Below are positions 8,137 to 17,833 of a DNA stretch of 64,000 nt, piece after piece; position 1 is the stretch's first letter, and every line of letters starts with the position of its first letter. A program made the position numbers and the translations under genes. The DNA comes from Planotetraspora thailandica (GTDB lineage Bacteria; Actinomycetota; Actinomycetes; Streptosporangiales; Streptosporangiaceae): contig NZ_BOOR01000017.1 of NCBI RefSeq assembly GCF_016863335.1, forward strand, positions 1 to 64,000, in the 5' to 3' direction. Under the pieces are notes generated by a model. The model ran no database searches. It was not told the DNA's origin and saw only the letters and a list, made by a program, of their open reading frames with translations.

Positions 8137-8912
8137 CGGCCCTCCTCGATCCAGGTGGCGGCCGGGCCGTCGAGGACGATGTCCCACCGGTAGCCGAGCG
8201 CCCATTCGGGTGACGACAGGCTGTGGTCGTAGGTGGCGACGAGCCGCGAGCGGGCCGCCTCGTCGGTGACGGACTGCAGGATCGGGTCGTACTCGAACAA
8301 CGGATCCCCGGGAAAGTACATCTGGGTGACCAACCGCTGCGTGAAGGCCGTCCCGAAGAGCGAGAAGTGGATGTGCGCGGGCCGCCAGGCGTTGAGGTGG
8401 TTGCGCCACGGGTAGGGCCCCGGCTTGATCGTGGTGAACGTGTACCGGCCCTGGTCGTCGGTCAGGCAACGGCCGACGCCGGTGAAGTGGGGATCGAGCG
8501 GAGCCGGGTGCTGGTCCCTCTGGTGGGCGTACCGGCCGGCGGAGTTGGCCTGCCAGATCTCGACCAGCTGACCGCGCACCGGCCGCCCGTCGCGGTCGGC
8601 CACGCGCCCGGTCACCTGCATCCGCTCGCCGAGGGGCTCCCCCAGATGTTGCCGGGTGAGATCGGAGTCGAGATCGGTGATGTCGGTGACGCCGAACACC
8701 GGGCCGCTCAGCTCGACCGCGTCGGGGTCGCCCACGACGACGAGCGGCTGCCTGGGGTGGCGGGCGACACTGCTCCGGTAGGGCCGGTAGCCCCGTGCGG
8801 GGTGGGGGCGCGGCTCCGCCCCCTCCTTGAGCTCCTCGGCGTAGGCGCGGCGCGCCTGGTCGATCTCGGCACTGATCACGTCCTGCGTGAGGACGAGAGG
8901 GTTTGCCGTCAT
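8133..8912 (-). CDS. pcaH: protocatechuate 3,4-dioxygenase beta subunit
   Basis: A 259-residue catalytic subunit of the Fe(III) enzyme that opens protocatechuate between the hydroxyls to 3-carboxy-cis,cis-muconate. Intradiol signature and iron ligands are visible: Tyr in QANSAGRYAHQ, then Tyr in KPGPYPWRN and two His in WRPAHIHFSLFG. The ATG at 8912 follows AAGGTGAC. It is the first gene of the leftward operon pcaH-pcaG-pcaB-pcaL-pobA, whose genes all overlap by 4-14 bases, and it is divergent from the tandem IclR gene. Confidence 0.96.
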   Translation of the reverse strand: MTANPLVLTQDVISAEIDQARRAYAEELKEGAEPRPHPARGYRPYRSSVARHPRQPLVVVGDPDAVELSGPVFGVTDITDLDSDLTRQHLGEPLGERMQVTGRVADRDGRPVRGQLVEIWQANSAGRYAHQRDQHPAPLDPHFTGVGRCLTDDQGRYTFTTIKPGPYPWRNHLNAWRPAHIHFSLFGTAFTQRLVTQMYFPGDPLFEYDPILQSVTDEAARSRLVATYDHSLSSPEWALGYRWDIVLDGPAATWIEEGR

Positions 8913-8969
8913 GTGTCCGTCACCTTCCCACGACCAGGGCTCCGCACCTGGGTGTTGACGACGCAATCT

Positions 8970-9003
8970 GTTCGCCTGGTGAACTTTTGTTCATAATTGC
9001 GAC
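8970..9003. promoter_or_regulatory. paired IclR-type operators in the pcaH / tandem IclR promoter
   Basis: GTTCGCCTGGTGAAC at 8970-8984 matches the two sites before pcaF exactly in form (GTTCGC-N5-GAAC). A second, imperfect site, GTTCATAATTGCGAC, lies at 8989-9003. The centres are 19 bp apart, the same spacing as at 1111-1144. The two overlap an extra perfect inverted repeat, TGAACTTTTGTTCA (8980-8993). The second site resembles the known PcaU/PcaR box GTTCGATAATCGCAC. The region is 173 bp (8913-9085) and also holds the promoters of both divergent genes; I did not recognise clear hexamers. Confidence 0.65.
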
Positions 9004-9085
9004 CAGCAGTTTGTGCCCTTCGCGGGAGGATGTCAATGCCCGGAGCGGTACGTTTCGAACGACGACGACGTGTTGTGGAGATCGC

Positions 9086-10774
9086 ATGACGGATCACCTG
9101 ACTGATCACATGACGGTGCCGACGACCTCCCTGGCACCACCCGACGAGGCGGTCGGCCCACTGATCCGCGGCCTGAGCGTGCTCCGTCACCTCGCCGCCG
9201 CAGGCGGGCGCCGGAGCGTGAGCGATCTCGTGCGCGACGTGGGACTGGCCCGTTCGACGGTCGACCGGGTGCTGTCCACCCTCGCCGCGCTCGGCTACGC
9301 CCGGCTCGACGGCCAGGAGGCGGTGCTCACCCCGAGGGTGATGGAACTCGGCAACGCCTATCTGGCCGCGTCCCGGCTGCCCGACGTTCTGGGGCCGCCG
9401 GCGGACCGGCTCGCCGACGAACTGGACGAGTCGGTCTCGCTCGCGGTTCCCGACCACGACGGCGTCCGGTTCGTCCACCAGGCCCCACGGCGACGCACGA
9501 TGTCGGTCACCTTCCGGGCCGGTGATCTGATCCCCGCCGAACGTGCCGCACCGGGCGCCCTCTTCGCGGCCGACTGGTCACACGACGACTGGCTCCGCTG
9601 GCGGGACCGGCGCGCGTCCGACCCCGGCGGCCCGTCCTTTCCCATTCCACTGCCCCGCAACGACAAGGCCGTCGCGTCGTTCGAGGAACGGGCGGCCGAG
9701 GCTCGGCGGGACGGCTGGGCACTGGACGACCAGATGATCGAGCCGGGGCTGGTCGCGGTCGCGATGCCCGTCCACGACGGCGCGAGACGGCCGGCGTGCG
9801 CCGTGAGCGTGGTCAGCCACACGACCAGGCACAGCGCGCGTTCCTTGCGCGAATCCGTCGTCGCGAGGCTGCGCTCCGCGGTCGCGGACATGGAGCGCAC
9901 CCTGGCCTCCGCGGAACCCGCCCACCGGCGCCCGGCCGCCGAGGCGGTCCGCATGCGCGCGTTGAAACACGAACTCGGCCCGGACTTCGTCGAGTCGCTC
10001 GCACGCGGCCTGCACGTCCTGACGGCGTTCGGCCCGGCCGGCGGGGGCAGCGCGGGGGGCAGCGCGCTCACCGCGCTGGCGCAGGCGTCGGGCCTGGCCA
10101 GGGCCACCGTACGACGTTCCCTCATCACCCTCGAACACCTGGGATACGTCGAGGCGCTGGAGGGGAGGCTGTTCCGGCTCACGCCGCGCGTGCTCGATTT
10201 CGGCTTCGCCGCCTTGTCGCGGCTGACGCTGCCGCAGATCGCCCGGCGGCACCTGGTCTGGCTGACCACGCAGGTGCACGACTCGGCGTCGATGGCCGTC
10301 CTCGCCGGCGACGACATCCAGTACGTCGCCCGGGTGGCCGCGTCACGGATCATGAGCATGGACATCACGGTCGGAACCAGGTTCCCCGCCTATGCGACCT
10401 CGATGGGCCGTGTGCTGCTGTCCGGCCTCCCGCCGGCCGGCCGCGCCGCCGTCGTGCGGCGCTCCCGCCTCAGCCCGCTGACGTCCCGGACGGTCACCTC
10501 CCCCGAACGGCTGGCCGCCCTGCTGGATCAGGCCGCCCAGGACGGCCATGTCCTGGTGGACCAGGAGCTGGAAGACGGTCTGCGTGCGATCGCCGTCCCC
10601 GTACGGGACCTCGCGGGAAACGTGGTCGCCGCGATCAACGTGTCGATGCACGCCGACCGGCGAACCGAGGAGGAGGCGCGGGCACAGGTGCTGCCGCCGC
10701 TCCGTACGGCCGCCGCCCGTATCGAGGCGGATCTGCACGTCGCCGGGCGTTACCTCCCGATCTCTGCGGGCTGA
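9086..10774 (+). CDS. tandem double IclR-family regulator
   Basis: A 562-residue protein made of two complete IclR units. Unit 1 (about residues 20-285) has the HTH segment SDLVRDVGLARSTVDRVLST and a diverged effector domain. Unit 2 (about 305-560) has ALAQASGLARATVRRSLIT and an effector domain nearly matching the IclR protein at 55-840 (SASMAVLAGDDI, GTRFPAYATSMGRVLL, VDQELEDGLRAIAVP). I chose the ATG at 9086, preceded by GGAG. It is divergent from pcaH and shares its operator region, so control of the pca/pob operons is likely. A single chain carrying two DNA-binding domains would act as a built-in dimer. The first unit may sense a different ligand or none. Confidence 0.92.
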   Translation: MTDHLTDHMTVPTTSLAPPDEAVGPLIRGLSVLRHLAAAGGRRSVSDLVRDVGLARSTVDRVLSTLAALGYARLDGQEAVLTPRVMELGNAYLAASRLPDVLGPPADRLADELDESVSLAVPDHDGVRFVHQAPRRRTMSVTFRAGDLIPAERAAPGALFAADWSHDDWLRWRDRRASDPGGPSFPIPLPRNDKAVASFEERAAEARRDGWALDDQMIEPGLVAVAMPVHDGARRPACAVSVVSHTTRHSARSLRESVVARLRSAVADMERTLASAEPAHRRPAAEAVRMRALKHELGPDFVESLARGLHVLTAFGPAGGGSAGGSALTALAQASGLARATVRRSLITLEHLGYVEALEGRLFRLTPRVLDFGFAALSRLTLPQIARRHLVWLTTQVHDSASMAVLAGDDIQYVARVAASRIMSMDITVGTRFPAYATSMGRVLLSGLPPAGRAAVVRRSRLSPLTSRTVTSPERLAALLDQAAQDGHVLVDQELEDGLRAIAVPVRDLAGNVVAAINVSMHADRRTEEEARAQVLPPLRTAAARIEADLHVAGRYLPISAG

Positions 10775-10782
10775 CTCCTGCG

Positions 10783-11559
10783 TCAGCCGGCGAGGATCGC
10801 GGCGACCTCGGCGGGATGGGTCAGGTGCGGAAAATGACCGCTGCCGGGCAGGACGGTGACGGCCACCTCGGGAAGCACCGACTCCAGCCAGCTGCGGTAC
10901 GCCGGGGCGAGTTCGTTTCCGCTGATGTGGTGGTAGGTGGCGCCCTTTGCGCGGATGGCCCCCATGTCACGCGTGCGCAGCCCGGCCAGCTCCTCCGCGG
11001 GCGTGGCGAGGAGATCGCCCCAGTAGCCGAGGAGAAGGTCCTGGCGCGGGGTCGTGGCCGTCCGCACGAGTTCCTGCACGTCGGCAGGCAGCAGCTCGAT
11101 CTGCATCCCGGCCAGCATGGAGTTCCATACCTGCCGCCATTCGGGTCCGCGCAGCACCGGTTCGGCCCGGAGCAGCACGTCGCGAAAACCCCCGACCAGC
11201 ACCGGCTGATCCACGTTGACCACGCCCCGGGCCGGATGGTTCGCCGCATAGATCGTCGCCAGCGCTCCGCCGAGCGAATGACCCACGATGATCGGCCTGT
11301 CGAGCCCGGCGGCGGTCACCGCCTCGTGCACGACGCCGACGACGTCGGCGGACCGGTAGGAGTCCCGTAGCGGCGAGTCCCCGTGTCCGGGCAGGTCGAA
11401 CACGACCGCACGACGACCCGGATCGGCGACGGCCAGCTCGTGCAGGACCCGCCCCCACTGGCGCCGGTCGTAGGTGAGGCCGTGCAGGAAGACCAGTGGC
11501 GGACGGTCATCGGCTGTGCCGTGACTGTCGGCCGCGAGGTCCCCGAAGAATTCGGTCAT
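10783..11559 (-). CDS. alpha/beta hydrolase
   Basis: A 258-residue cytoplasmic alpha/beta-fold hydrolase with oxyanion-hole motif LVFLHGLTYD, nucleophile elbow IIVGHSLGGALA (Ser about 95) and catalytic His in LPGSGHFPHLTHP near the C terminus. The cap region ELLPADVQELVRTAT is typical of small esterase/lactonase types; the substrate cannot be read. The ATG at 11559 has GGGAG about 7 nt upstream; an ATG 27 nt earlier has a poorly spaced site. It converges on the tandem IclR gene with an 8-bp gap. It may be a ring-cleavage or ester hydrolase that feeds the pca pathway, but that is only context. Confidence 0.85.
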   Translation of the reverse strand: MTEFFGDLAADSHGTADDRPPLVFLHGLTYDRRQWGRVLHELAVADPGRRAVVFDLPGHGDSPLRDSYRSADVVGVVHEAVTAAGLDRPIIVGHSLGGALATIYAANHPARGVVNVDQPVLVGGFRDVLLRAEPVLRGPEWRQVWNSMLAGMQIELLPADVQELVRTATTPRQDLLLGYWGDLLATPAEELAGLRTRDMGAIRAKGATYHHISGNELAPAYRSWLESVLPEVAVTVLPGSGHFPHLTHPAEVAAILAG

Positions 11560-11631
11560 GTCCGTCTCCCGTTCCTGAAACTTCATCAGGGAGGCGTAAC
11601 TCCGATGTGCACAAATCGTTCGTGACGTGGG

Positions 11632-14088
11632 TCACAGACTCCAGCGGTCAGGGCCCCCGGGAGCCGGCTGATACCGGAAGAACCTGCCGCTCCGCAGCGA
11701 CGCCCGTAGGTGCGCTCCTGCCCCCGGCGCGGCCGACTCGACCCGTTCGACGATCGCCCACAGCGCTCGGGTCGCGTTGACCCGGGCGCGCTCGGCCTCG
11801 GCGTCCTGGGTACGCGGCCGGCCGCCCAGACCGGTGGCCCGGCGCAGCTCCGCCAGCAGAGCCGTTCTCTCCGCCTGAAGCGCGGCGGCGCGCCCGGCGT
11901 CCCCCGCACGGTCCGCGCCGTCGAGCTGCTCGTCGAGTTGCCGCAGCCGCCGGCGATAGGCCGCGCGGGCGGCGCCGTCCAGGACCGGCTCACCCTGGGA
12001 CGCCACCAGCCCCGCGCCCCCGGCGACGAGGTCCAGCGCGGCGACCTCCTGCCCCGGTGCGGTCAGCAACGTCCGCAGATAGTGCACCCCGCGGCCGTCG
12101 CGGAGCCGTACGGTCTCCGGGCCGGCGTCGAGCCGCCAGCCGTCGCCGTCCCTGGTCAGCCGCCACTCGCCCGCGGGCGGGGTCAGCGACGACAGCAGTC
12201 TCGTCAGGCCGAGACGTTCGGCGATCGAACGGGCTCGGGCGAGATCGTCGTCGGCCTGCCGCCGGTCGCCGCCGGCCAGTGCCTCCGCCCGGGCGACGAG
12301 CGTGTGCGCGAGCCAGGGAAGGGCGCCGATCCGTTCCTCCAGCTCGACCGCATGGCCGAAATGGGCGACCGCTTCGGCGGTACGGCCCAGCCGGGCCGCC
12401 AGACGGCCGAGGTAGTCGTCGACCGGACCTGTGATCGTGTTGGCGCCGCCCCAAACAACTACGCGTCCCCGATAGGGAAGCAGCGCGCCGTACAGCGCCT
12501 CGGCCGCGGCCGGTTCCCCGACCCGGGACGCCACGATCGCGAGGTCGGCGACGACGCCGATCCATCGTGGCCCGGATCCGGCGAGCACGGCAGGCAGCAG
12601 CCGTTCCAGCTCCAGGCCCGCTTCGACGACCCGCCCGGACTCGGCCAGCGCCCGTGCCGCGGTCGCCTCGAAGAAGTGCCCGGGAAGCCGCCGCGCGACT
12701 CCCTGCCACCTCTCCGCGTAGGACGCGACGTCGCCCCGCAGCGCGTCGATCGAGCTCCGGAGCGTCCCGACGAGGCGGTCGGTGTCGGCGAGCCCTGCCT
12801 GCCGTCCGCGCACGGAGACCTCCGCGGCGAGCTCCGCGGCCGTGTCGAACCGGCCGCGAACGGTCGCGAGCATCGACTGCCTCGCGAGCACGACCACCGC
12901 CGCTTCGGCGTCGCCCGTCAGCTCGCCTGTCCTGGCGTAGGCGGTGAGCGCGGCCTCGGCTCCTTCCAGGTCGCCGAGCTCCGCCAGAGCGATGAAACGC
13001 CAGAAGAGTCCACGCCGTTCGGCGTCGGCGTCCCCGGCAAGCCGCGCCTGCTCCACGATTTGCGACGCCGTGGTCAGGCGCTCGTGGGCGGCGGACGGAT
13101 CCCACAGCGCGTGCAACCGGGAGTCGAGCACTTCGGCGATCGTCCCAGGGCTTCCGGACGCCTGGGCCGAGGCCACCGCCTCGCCGATCAGCTCCCGGCG
13201 GCGGCCCGCCGCCGACGGGTCGCCCAGGAGCTCACGGGCGAGCCGGGCCAGCACCCTGGCCCGGGTGGCGGGTGGCGACGGACGTTCGGCCGCGGTTTCG
13301 AGCAGGCGGATCAGTCCGACATCGAGGTCGAGGAATCCCGCCCGTGACGGCGCGGACAACGCGAGGCGGGTCACCGGATCCTCTGGGGAGCCCGCGTCTG
13401 CGGAGCCCGCGTCTGTGAAGGCCGCGTCTGTCTGGTCCGCGGCGCTCAGCTCGCCGGTCAGGGCGAGGGCGGACCCGGGGAGGCCGCCGGAGGCCAGCCA
13501 CACCGCATGGACCGCATCGGGCGGCATGCCGGGCATCAGGCCGGCGAGCTCCGTCTCCGTGAGGCCGCGCAGGCGAAGGTCCGGCGTCATCCCGACGGAG
13601 TCGGAGCTGCTCGCGATCAGCACGGTCGGCCCTGGTCCGAGGCGGGACACGAGCATGGCGAGGAACTCCACTGCAGGTGGGCCGGCCCGGTCGACGTCGT
13701 CGATCAGGAGGAGGCGCGGGCCGCCACGAGCAATCGACCCGGCGAGCCTTTCGAGGTCCTGTTCCTCGTGCCCCTCGCGATCCGGGACCGCCTCGAGATC
13801 GCCGAGCATCCGGCTCCAGATCGGCTGTCCGGGATCCCCGTCCGTGGCGGCCGTACGGAGAACCGGGATCCCCCGAGCACGGGCCATCTCCCCCGCCACG
13901 TCGAGCAGAGCCGTCTTGCCGGACCCGGACGGCCCCGTGACGATGAGGTGACCGCCGGCCCCCGCGGCGACCCGGTCGAGCAACCGCCTCACCGCGGCGA
14001 GTTCCCTGCGACGTGCAATCAGGGTCACCAGCGCAGCGTATCCGCCGCCTCGGAAACCGCCCCGATCGGCTTCGGCACGCCCGTCCAT
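11632..14088 (-). CDS. AAA ATPase-domain large regulator
   Basis: An 818-residue protein. The N-terminal ATPase (about residues 20-220) has Walker A VTGPSGSGKTALLD and Walker B RLLLIDDVDRAG. A long helical, TPR-like middle follows (about 260-640). The C terminus (about 650-800) has a compact domain, LRDGRGVHYLRTLLTAPG, then a helical stretch ending GGRPRTQDAEAERARVN. This layout is common in actinobacterial transcription-associated ATPases, but I see no LuxR-type HTH, so DNA binding is not established. The ATG at 14088 lacks a clear ribosome site; a GTG at 14028 (start of TLIARRREL) is an alternative. It is divergent from the GH95 gene. Confidence 0.75.
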   Translation of the reverse strand: MDGRAEADRGGFRGGGYAALVTLIARRRELAAVRRLLDRVAAGAGGHLIVTGPSGSGKTALLDVAGEMARARGIPVLRTAATDGDPGQPIWSRMLGDLEAVPDREGHEEQDLERLAGSIARGGPRLLLIDDVDRAGPPAVEFLAMLVSRLGPGPTVLIASSSDSVGMTPDLRLRGLTETELAGLMPGMPPDAVHAVWLASGGLPGSALALTGELSAADQTDAAFTDAGSADAGSPEDPVTRLALSAPSRAGFLDLDVGLIRLLETAAERPSPPATRARVLARLARELLGDPSAAGRRRELIGEAVASAQASGSPGTIAEVLDSRLHALWDPSAAHERLTTASQIVEQARLAGDADAERRGLFWRFIALAELGDLEGAEAALTAYARTGELTGDAEAAVVVLARQSMLATVRGRFDTAAELAAEVSVRGRQAGLADTDRLVGTLRSSIDALRGDVASYAERWQGVARRLPGHFFEATAARALAESGRVVEAGLELERLLPAVLAGSGPRWIGVVADLAIVASRVGEPAAAEALYGALLPYRGRVVVWGGANTITGPVDDYLGRLAARLGRTAEAVAHFGHAVELEERIGALPWLAHTLVARAEALAGGDRRQADDDLARARSIAERLGLTRLLSSLTPPAGEWRLTRDGDGWRLDAGPETVRLRDGRGVHYLRTLLTAPGQEVAALDLVAGGAGLVASQGEPVLDGAARAAYRRRLRQLDEQLDGADRAGDAGRAAALQAERTALLAELRRATGLGGRPRTQDAEAERARVNATRALWAIVERVESAAPGAGAHLRASLRSGRFFRYQPAPGGPDRWSL

Positions 14089-14384
14089 CGAGGCGATCGG
14101 TCATCGCCCTCCCTTGTCCATTCATCCGATGTCGTCGCCTGTCAATACCCCCACCCATTGATTCATCCGATCTGTTACCCACACAGATCTATTACTTACC
14201 GAGCAGCGGGTGGCGATTTAAGCATAAATATGCAGGTAAGAGCCGTAGATCGACCAGCGCCGTCGTCACACCGGCCGCCGAAGACATCGGATCGATACCT
14301 TGTTGCGCCGGCGTTTCGGTGCTATCTCCTTTTCTTAAGATCACCTGTGAACACCATCAAGATCACCTGTGAACGGAGGAATCT
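14089..14384. promoter_or_regulatory. divergent AAA-regulator / GH95 control region
   Basis: A 296-bp region, more AT-rich than its neighbours, with no gene. It holds two direct copies of ATTCATCCGAT (14120-14130 and 14161-14171), an inverted pair CTTACC (14195-14200)/GGTAAG (14235-14240) enclosing the inverted repeat GCATAAATATGC (14222-14233), and the 16-bp direct repeats listed next. The density of repeats suggests regulated divergent promoters; no hexamers are certain. Confidence 0.5.
14337..14374. repeat. direct repeat pair before the GH95 gene
   Basis: AAGATCACCTGTGAAC occurs twice, at 14337-14352 and 14359-14374, 22 bp apart. Each copy contains the inverted element TCAC-N2-GTGA, so together they look like two regulator half-turn sites. 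The second copy ends 10 bp before the GTG start, where it runs into the ribosome site GGAGGA. A repressor operator is a natural reading. Confidence 0.6.
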
Positions 14385-17300
14385 GTGACTCAGCCCCCGT
14401 TGCGGCGTCTCTCGGCCGTCCTCGCGGCCGTCCTCGCGCTGGCCGTGGGTCTCGCCGTGCCCGTGCAGGCGCACGCGGAGCCTGATCCGGGCACCGGCAC
14501 CCCCGACGACCTCACGCTCTGGTACGACCGGCCCGCCACTGACTGGGAGACCCAGGCGCTGCCCATCGGCAACGGCCCACTGGGTGCCAAGGTCTTCGGC
14601 GGCGTGGCCACCGAGCAGATCCAGTTCAACGAGAAGACCCTGTGGACCGGCGGCCCCGGCTCACCGAACTACGACTTCGGCAACTGGAGGACCCCGCGGC
14701 CCAACGCCATCGCCGAGGTCCAGGAGCAGATCGACCGCGACGGCAGGATGTCACCGGACGCGGTGGCTGCCAAGCTGGGCCAGCCCAAAACCGGGTTCGG
14801 CGCCTACCAGACCTTCGGCGACCTCTACCTCGACATCGCGGGCGCGCCGCAGAGCCCCACCGGCTACCGCCGTGAGCTCGGCCTGCGCGAGGCCGTGGCC
14901 CGGGTGAGTTACGCCGCCGACGGCGTCGCCTACTCCCGCGAGTACTTCGCCAGCCACCCCGGCAACGTCATCGTCGGCCGGCTCTCCGCCGACCAGGGCG
15001 GCAAGGTCTCCTTCACGCTGCGGCACACCTCGCCGCGGGGCGACAAGACCGTCACCGCCTCCGGCGGCCGGCTCACAATCCGCGGCGCTCTGTCCGACAA
15101 CAAGATGAAGTTCGAGGCCCAGGTCCAGGTGATCACCCAGGGCGGCACACGCACCGACTCCGGGGACAGGATCACCGTCACCGGCGCGGACAGCGCGATG
15201 TTCGTCCTGTCGGCCGGCACCGACTACTCCGGCGCCTACCCCGCGTATCGCGGCGACGACCCGCACGCCAAGGTGACCGCCGCCGTGGACACCGCCGCAG
15301 GCCAGAGCTACGACCAGCTCAAGCAGGCGCACCTGGCGGACTACCGCAACCTGTTCGACCGGGTGAAGCTGGACATCGGCCAGGGCACCCCGTCGGTCCC
15401 GACCGACCGGCTGCGGCGCGCGTACACCGGCGGCGACTCGGCCGACGACCGCGCGCTGGAAGCGCTCATGTTCGCCTACGGCCGGTACCTGCTGATCTCC
15501 TCTTCCCGGGAGGACGAACTCCTGCCGGCCAACCTGCAGGGCGTCTGGAACAACTCGACGAACCCGCCCTGGTCGGCCGACTACCACGTCAACATCAACC
15601 TGCAGATGAATTACTGGCTGGCCGAACAGACCAACCTGGACGAGACCACCAGGCCGTACGACCGGTACATCTCCTCGATGGTCGCCCCCGGCACCGAGAC
15701 CGCCCAGGAGATGTACGGAACCCGCGGCTGGGTGGTCAACAACGAGACCAACCCGTTCGGTTTCACCGGGCTCCACAACTGGGCCACCTCGTTCTGGTTC
15801 CCCGAGGCCGCCGCCTGGACCACCCAGCACATGTACGACAGGTACCGGTTCACCGGTGACGTGGGCTACCTGAGGGACACCGCCTACCCGGTGATCAAGG
15901 GCGCCGCCGAGTTCTGGCTGGACTTCCTGCACACCGACCCCCGCGACGGCACGCTGGTCGTGTCCCCGAGCTACTCCCCCGAGCACGGCGACTTCTCCGC
16001 AGGGGCCTCGATGTCCCAGCAGATCGTGCACGAGGTGCTCACCAACGCGCTGGCCTCCGCCGAGAAGCTCGGCGTGGACCGCGGCTTCCAGGACGAGGTC
16101 CGTACGGCTCTCGCCAAGCTCGACCCGGGCATCCGCGTCGGCTCGTGGGGCCAGCTGCAGGAGTGGAAGACCGACTGGGATTCCAGGACCGACGACCACC
16201 GGCACGTCTCCCACCTGTACGCGCTGCACCCCGGCAACCAGATCGTCGCCGGGACTCCCGAAGCCGAAGCCGCGAAGGTGTCGCTCACGGCGCGCGGCGA
16301 CGGGGGCACCGGCTGGAGCAAGGCCTGGAAGATCAACTTCTGGGCGCGGCTGCTGGACGGCGATCACGCGCTGAAGATGCTCAGCGAGCAGATCAAGACC
16401 TCCACCCTGGACAACCTCTGGGACACCCATCCCCCGTTCCAGATCGACGGCAACTTCGGCGCCACCTCCGGCGTGGCGGAGATGCTCGTGCAGAGTCAGC
16501 ACGACTACGTGCACGTGCTGCCTGCGCTCCCGTCGACATGGAAGGACGGCTCGTTCTCCGGCCTGCGCGCCCGCGGGGACGTGACCGTGGACGCCACCTG
16601 GAAGGGCGGCGCCGCCGACACGATCACCGTGCACCCGGGGAAGACCGGGCGCATCACGGTGAAGTCCGATTTCATCGCCGGGCGCTACCGGGTCTACGAC
16701 GAGCAGGGCCACGAGGTCGGTCCGCACCGCGACGGCGACACCCTGACCTGGAACGCCACGGCCGGCAAGGCCTACACGATTCAGAACGAGGCCGTGGTCA
16801 CCCTCACCGCGCCCGCCGCGGCCGGGCAGAACGCGTCCTTCCCCGTCGAGGTCTCCGTGACCGCCGCCCGCAAGCGGGCCGTACCCGCGTCCGACGTGAC
16901 GCTGACCCTGCCCAAGGGCTGGACCGCCACCCCGGCCACGGTCCACCTGCCGGCGTCGGCTCCGGGCAGCACACGGACCGCCACGTTCACGGTCACCAGC
17001 GGTTCCTCGGACGGCACACGCAGCGCCCGGATCACCGCGACTGCCACCGGGGACAACTGGAGGGGTACGACCTCGGCCACCTTGGCCCTGAACCCCTGCG
17101 CGACTCCCTCGGCCGACCGGCCGCTCGTCGCCTGGGACCCGTCCGCGGGAAACACCGTGGCCGACACCTCGGGCAACGGCCGGGACGCGACGATCGTGGG
17201 CGGCGCGGCCTATGACGCCACCGCGCCGAGCGGCAGCGGACTCGTCCTGTCCGGCCCGACCTATCTGACCACCGGCGCCACCACCCTCGGCTACCTGCCC

Positions 17301-17726
17301 GAGGCCACCTTCGCCGCCGAGGTCAAGGTGGCGGGCAGCGGCTACCGGCGGCTGTTCGACTCCCAGCCCTCCGGCAACCCCGGAACCGACGGCATCATCA
17401 TCGACCTGACGCCGTCGAACACGCTGCGGTTCATCGGCGCCGGTCTGAACGTGGGGATCAACACGACGATCCCCACCGGCCGCTGGATCGACCTCGTCGT
17501 CACGCTGCAGAAGGGCGGGGCCATCGACGTCTACGTCGACGGCGTCAGGGTGGCGGGCGGACAGGCGACCGGTGACGGCATCACCGGCTGCACCTCCCGG
17601 CCGTTGCGCTTCGCTGCCGACCAGGGAGGCGGCCAGCGACTGTCCGGCGCCGTCGACCGGATGGCGATCTTCGCCAGAAGGCTGTCTTCCGACCAGGTGA
17701 AGACCTGGCGCGACCTGGCCTTCTGA
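14385..17726 (+). CDS. secreted GH95 alpha-L-fucosidase/alpha-L-galactosidase
   Basis: A 1113-residue exported glycosidase. The signal peptide is residues 1 to about 32 (basic start, hydrophobic core, cut near AHA). GH95 begins with [22 protein letters not shown] and runs to about residue 790. Family residues are visible: the Asn pair in [12 protein letters not shown] (about 402-404), the Glu in SPEHGD (about 532) and the Asp in FQIDGNFGA (about 686). A beta-sandwich resembling the NEW3 domain (about 805-905) and a C-terminal LamG-like module (about 910-1110) follow. It should remove terminal L-fucose or L-galactose from outside glycans. It starts at GTG 14385 after GGAGGA. A gene-sized hairpin follows the stop. 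Confidence 0.92.
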   Translation: MTQPPLRRLSAVLAAVLALAVGLAVPVQAHAEPDPGTGTPDDLTLWYDRPATDWETQALPIGNGPLGAKVFGGVATEQIQFNEKTLWTGGPGSPNYDFGNWRTPRPNAIAEVQEQIDRDGRMSPDAVAAKLGQPKTGFGAYQTFGDLYLDIAGAPQSPTGYRRELGLREAVARVSYAADGVAYSREYFASHPGNVIVGRLSADQGGKVSFTLRHTSPRGDKTVTASGGRLTIRGALSDNKMKFEAQVQVITQGGTRTDSGDRITVTGADSAMFVLSAGTDYSGAYPAYRGDDPHAKVTAAVDTAAGQSYDQLKQAHLADYRNLFDRVKLDIGQGTPSVPTDRLRRAYTGGDSADDRALEALMFAYGRYLLISSSREDELLPANLQGVWNNSTNPPWSADYHVNINLQMNYWLAEQTNLDETTRPYDRYISSMVAPGTETAQEMYGTRGWVVNNETNPFGFTGLHNWATSFWFPEAAAWTTQHMYDRYRFTGDVGYLRDTAYPVIKGAAEFWLDFLHTDPRDGTLVVSPSYSPEHGDFSAGASMSQQIVHEVLTNALASAEKLGVDRGFQDEVRTALAKLDPGIRVGSWGQLQEWKTDWDSRTDDHRHVSHLYALHPGNQIVAGTPEAEAAKVSLTARGDGGTGWSKAWKINFWARLLDGDHALKMLSEQIKTSTLDNLWDTHPPFQIDGNFGATSGVAEMLVQSQHDYVHVLPALPSTWKDGSFSGLRARGDVTVDATWKGGAADTITVHPGKTGRITVKSDFIAGRYRVYDEQGHEVGPHRDGDTLTWNATAGKAYTIQNEAVVTLTAPAAAGQNASFPVEVSVTAARKRAVPASDVTLTLPKGWTATPATVHLPASAPGSTRTATFTVTSGSSDGTRSARITATATGDNWRGTTSATLALNPCATPSADRPLVAWDPSAGNTVADTSGNGRDATIVGGAAYDATAPSGSGLVLSGPTYLTTGATTLGYLPEATFAAEVKVAGSGYRRLFDSQPSGNPGTDGIIIDLTPSNTLRFIGAGLNVGINTTIPTGRWIDLVVTLQKGGAIDVYVDGVRVAGGQATGDGITGCTSRPLRFAADQGGGQRLSGAVDRMAIFARRLSSDQVKTWRDLAF

Positions 17727-17753
17727 CACCGCTCCGCCTGGGGACTCACGGGT

Positions 17754-17775
17754 TCCGGGGCCGCCACGCCCCGGA
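17754..17775 (+). terminator. probable terminator after GH95
   Basis: Inverted repeat TCCGGGGC (17754-17761)/GCCCCGGA (17768-17775) with a 6-nt loop, 28 nt after the GH95 stop. It can extend by GGG/CCC past one mismatch. There is no T-tract. Confidence 0.5.
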
Positions 17776-17833
17776 GCCCACCCGCCGTCACGCCCTGCAC
17801 AGAGCGCGCCGCCCTCCAGCCATGGGGCACCGG

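Noticed and set aside
14751-17729. A 992-codon minus-strand frame opposite the GH95 gene
   Set aside because: The plus-strand frame has signal peptide, GH95 motifs and modules; the minus frame is a low-complexity Gly/Val/Arg shadow.
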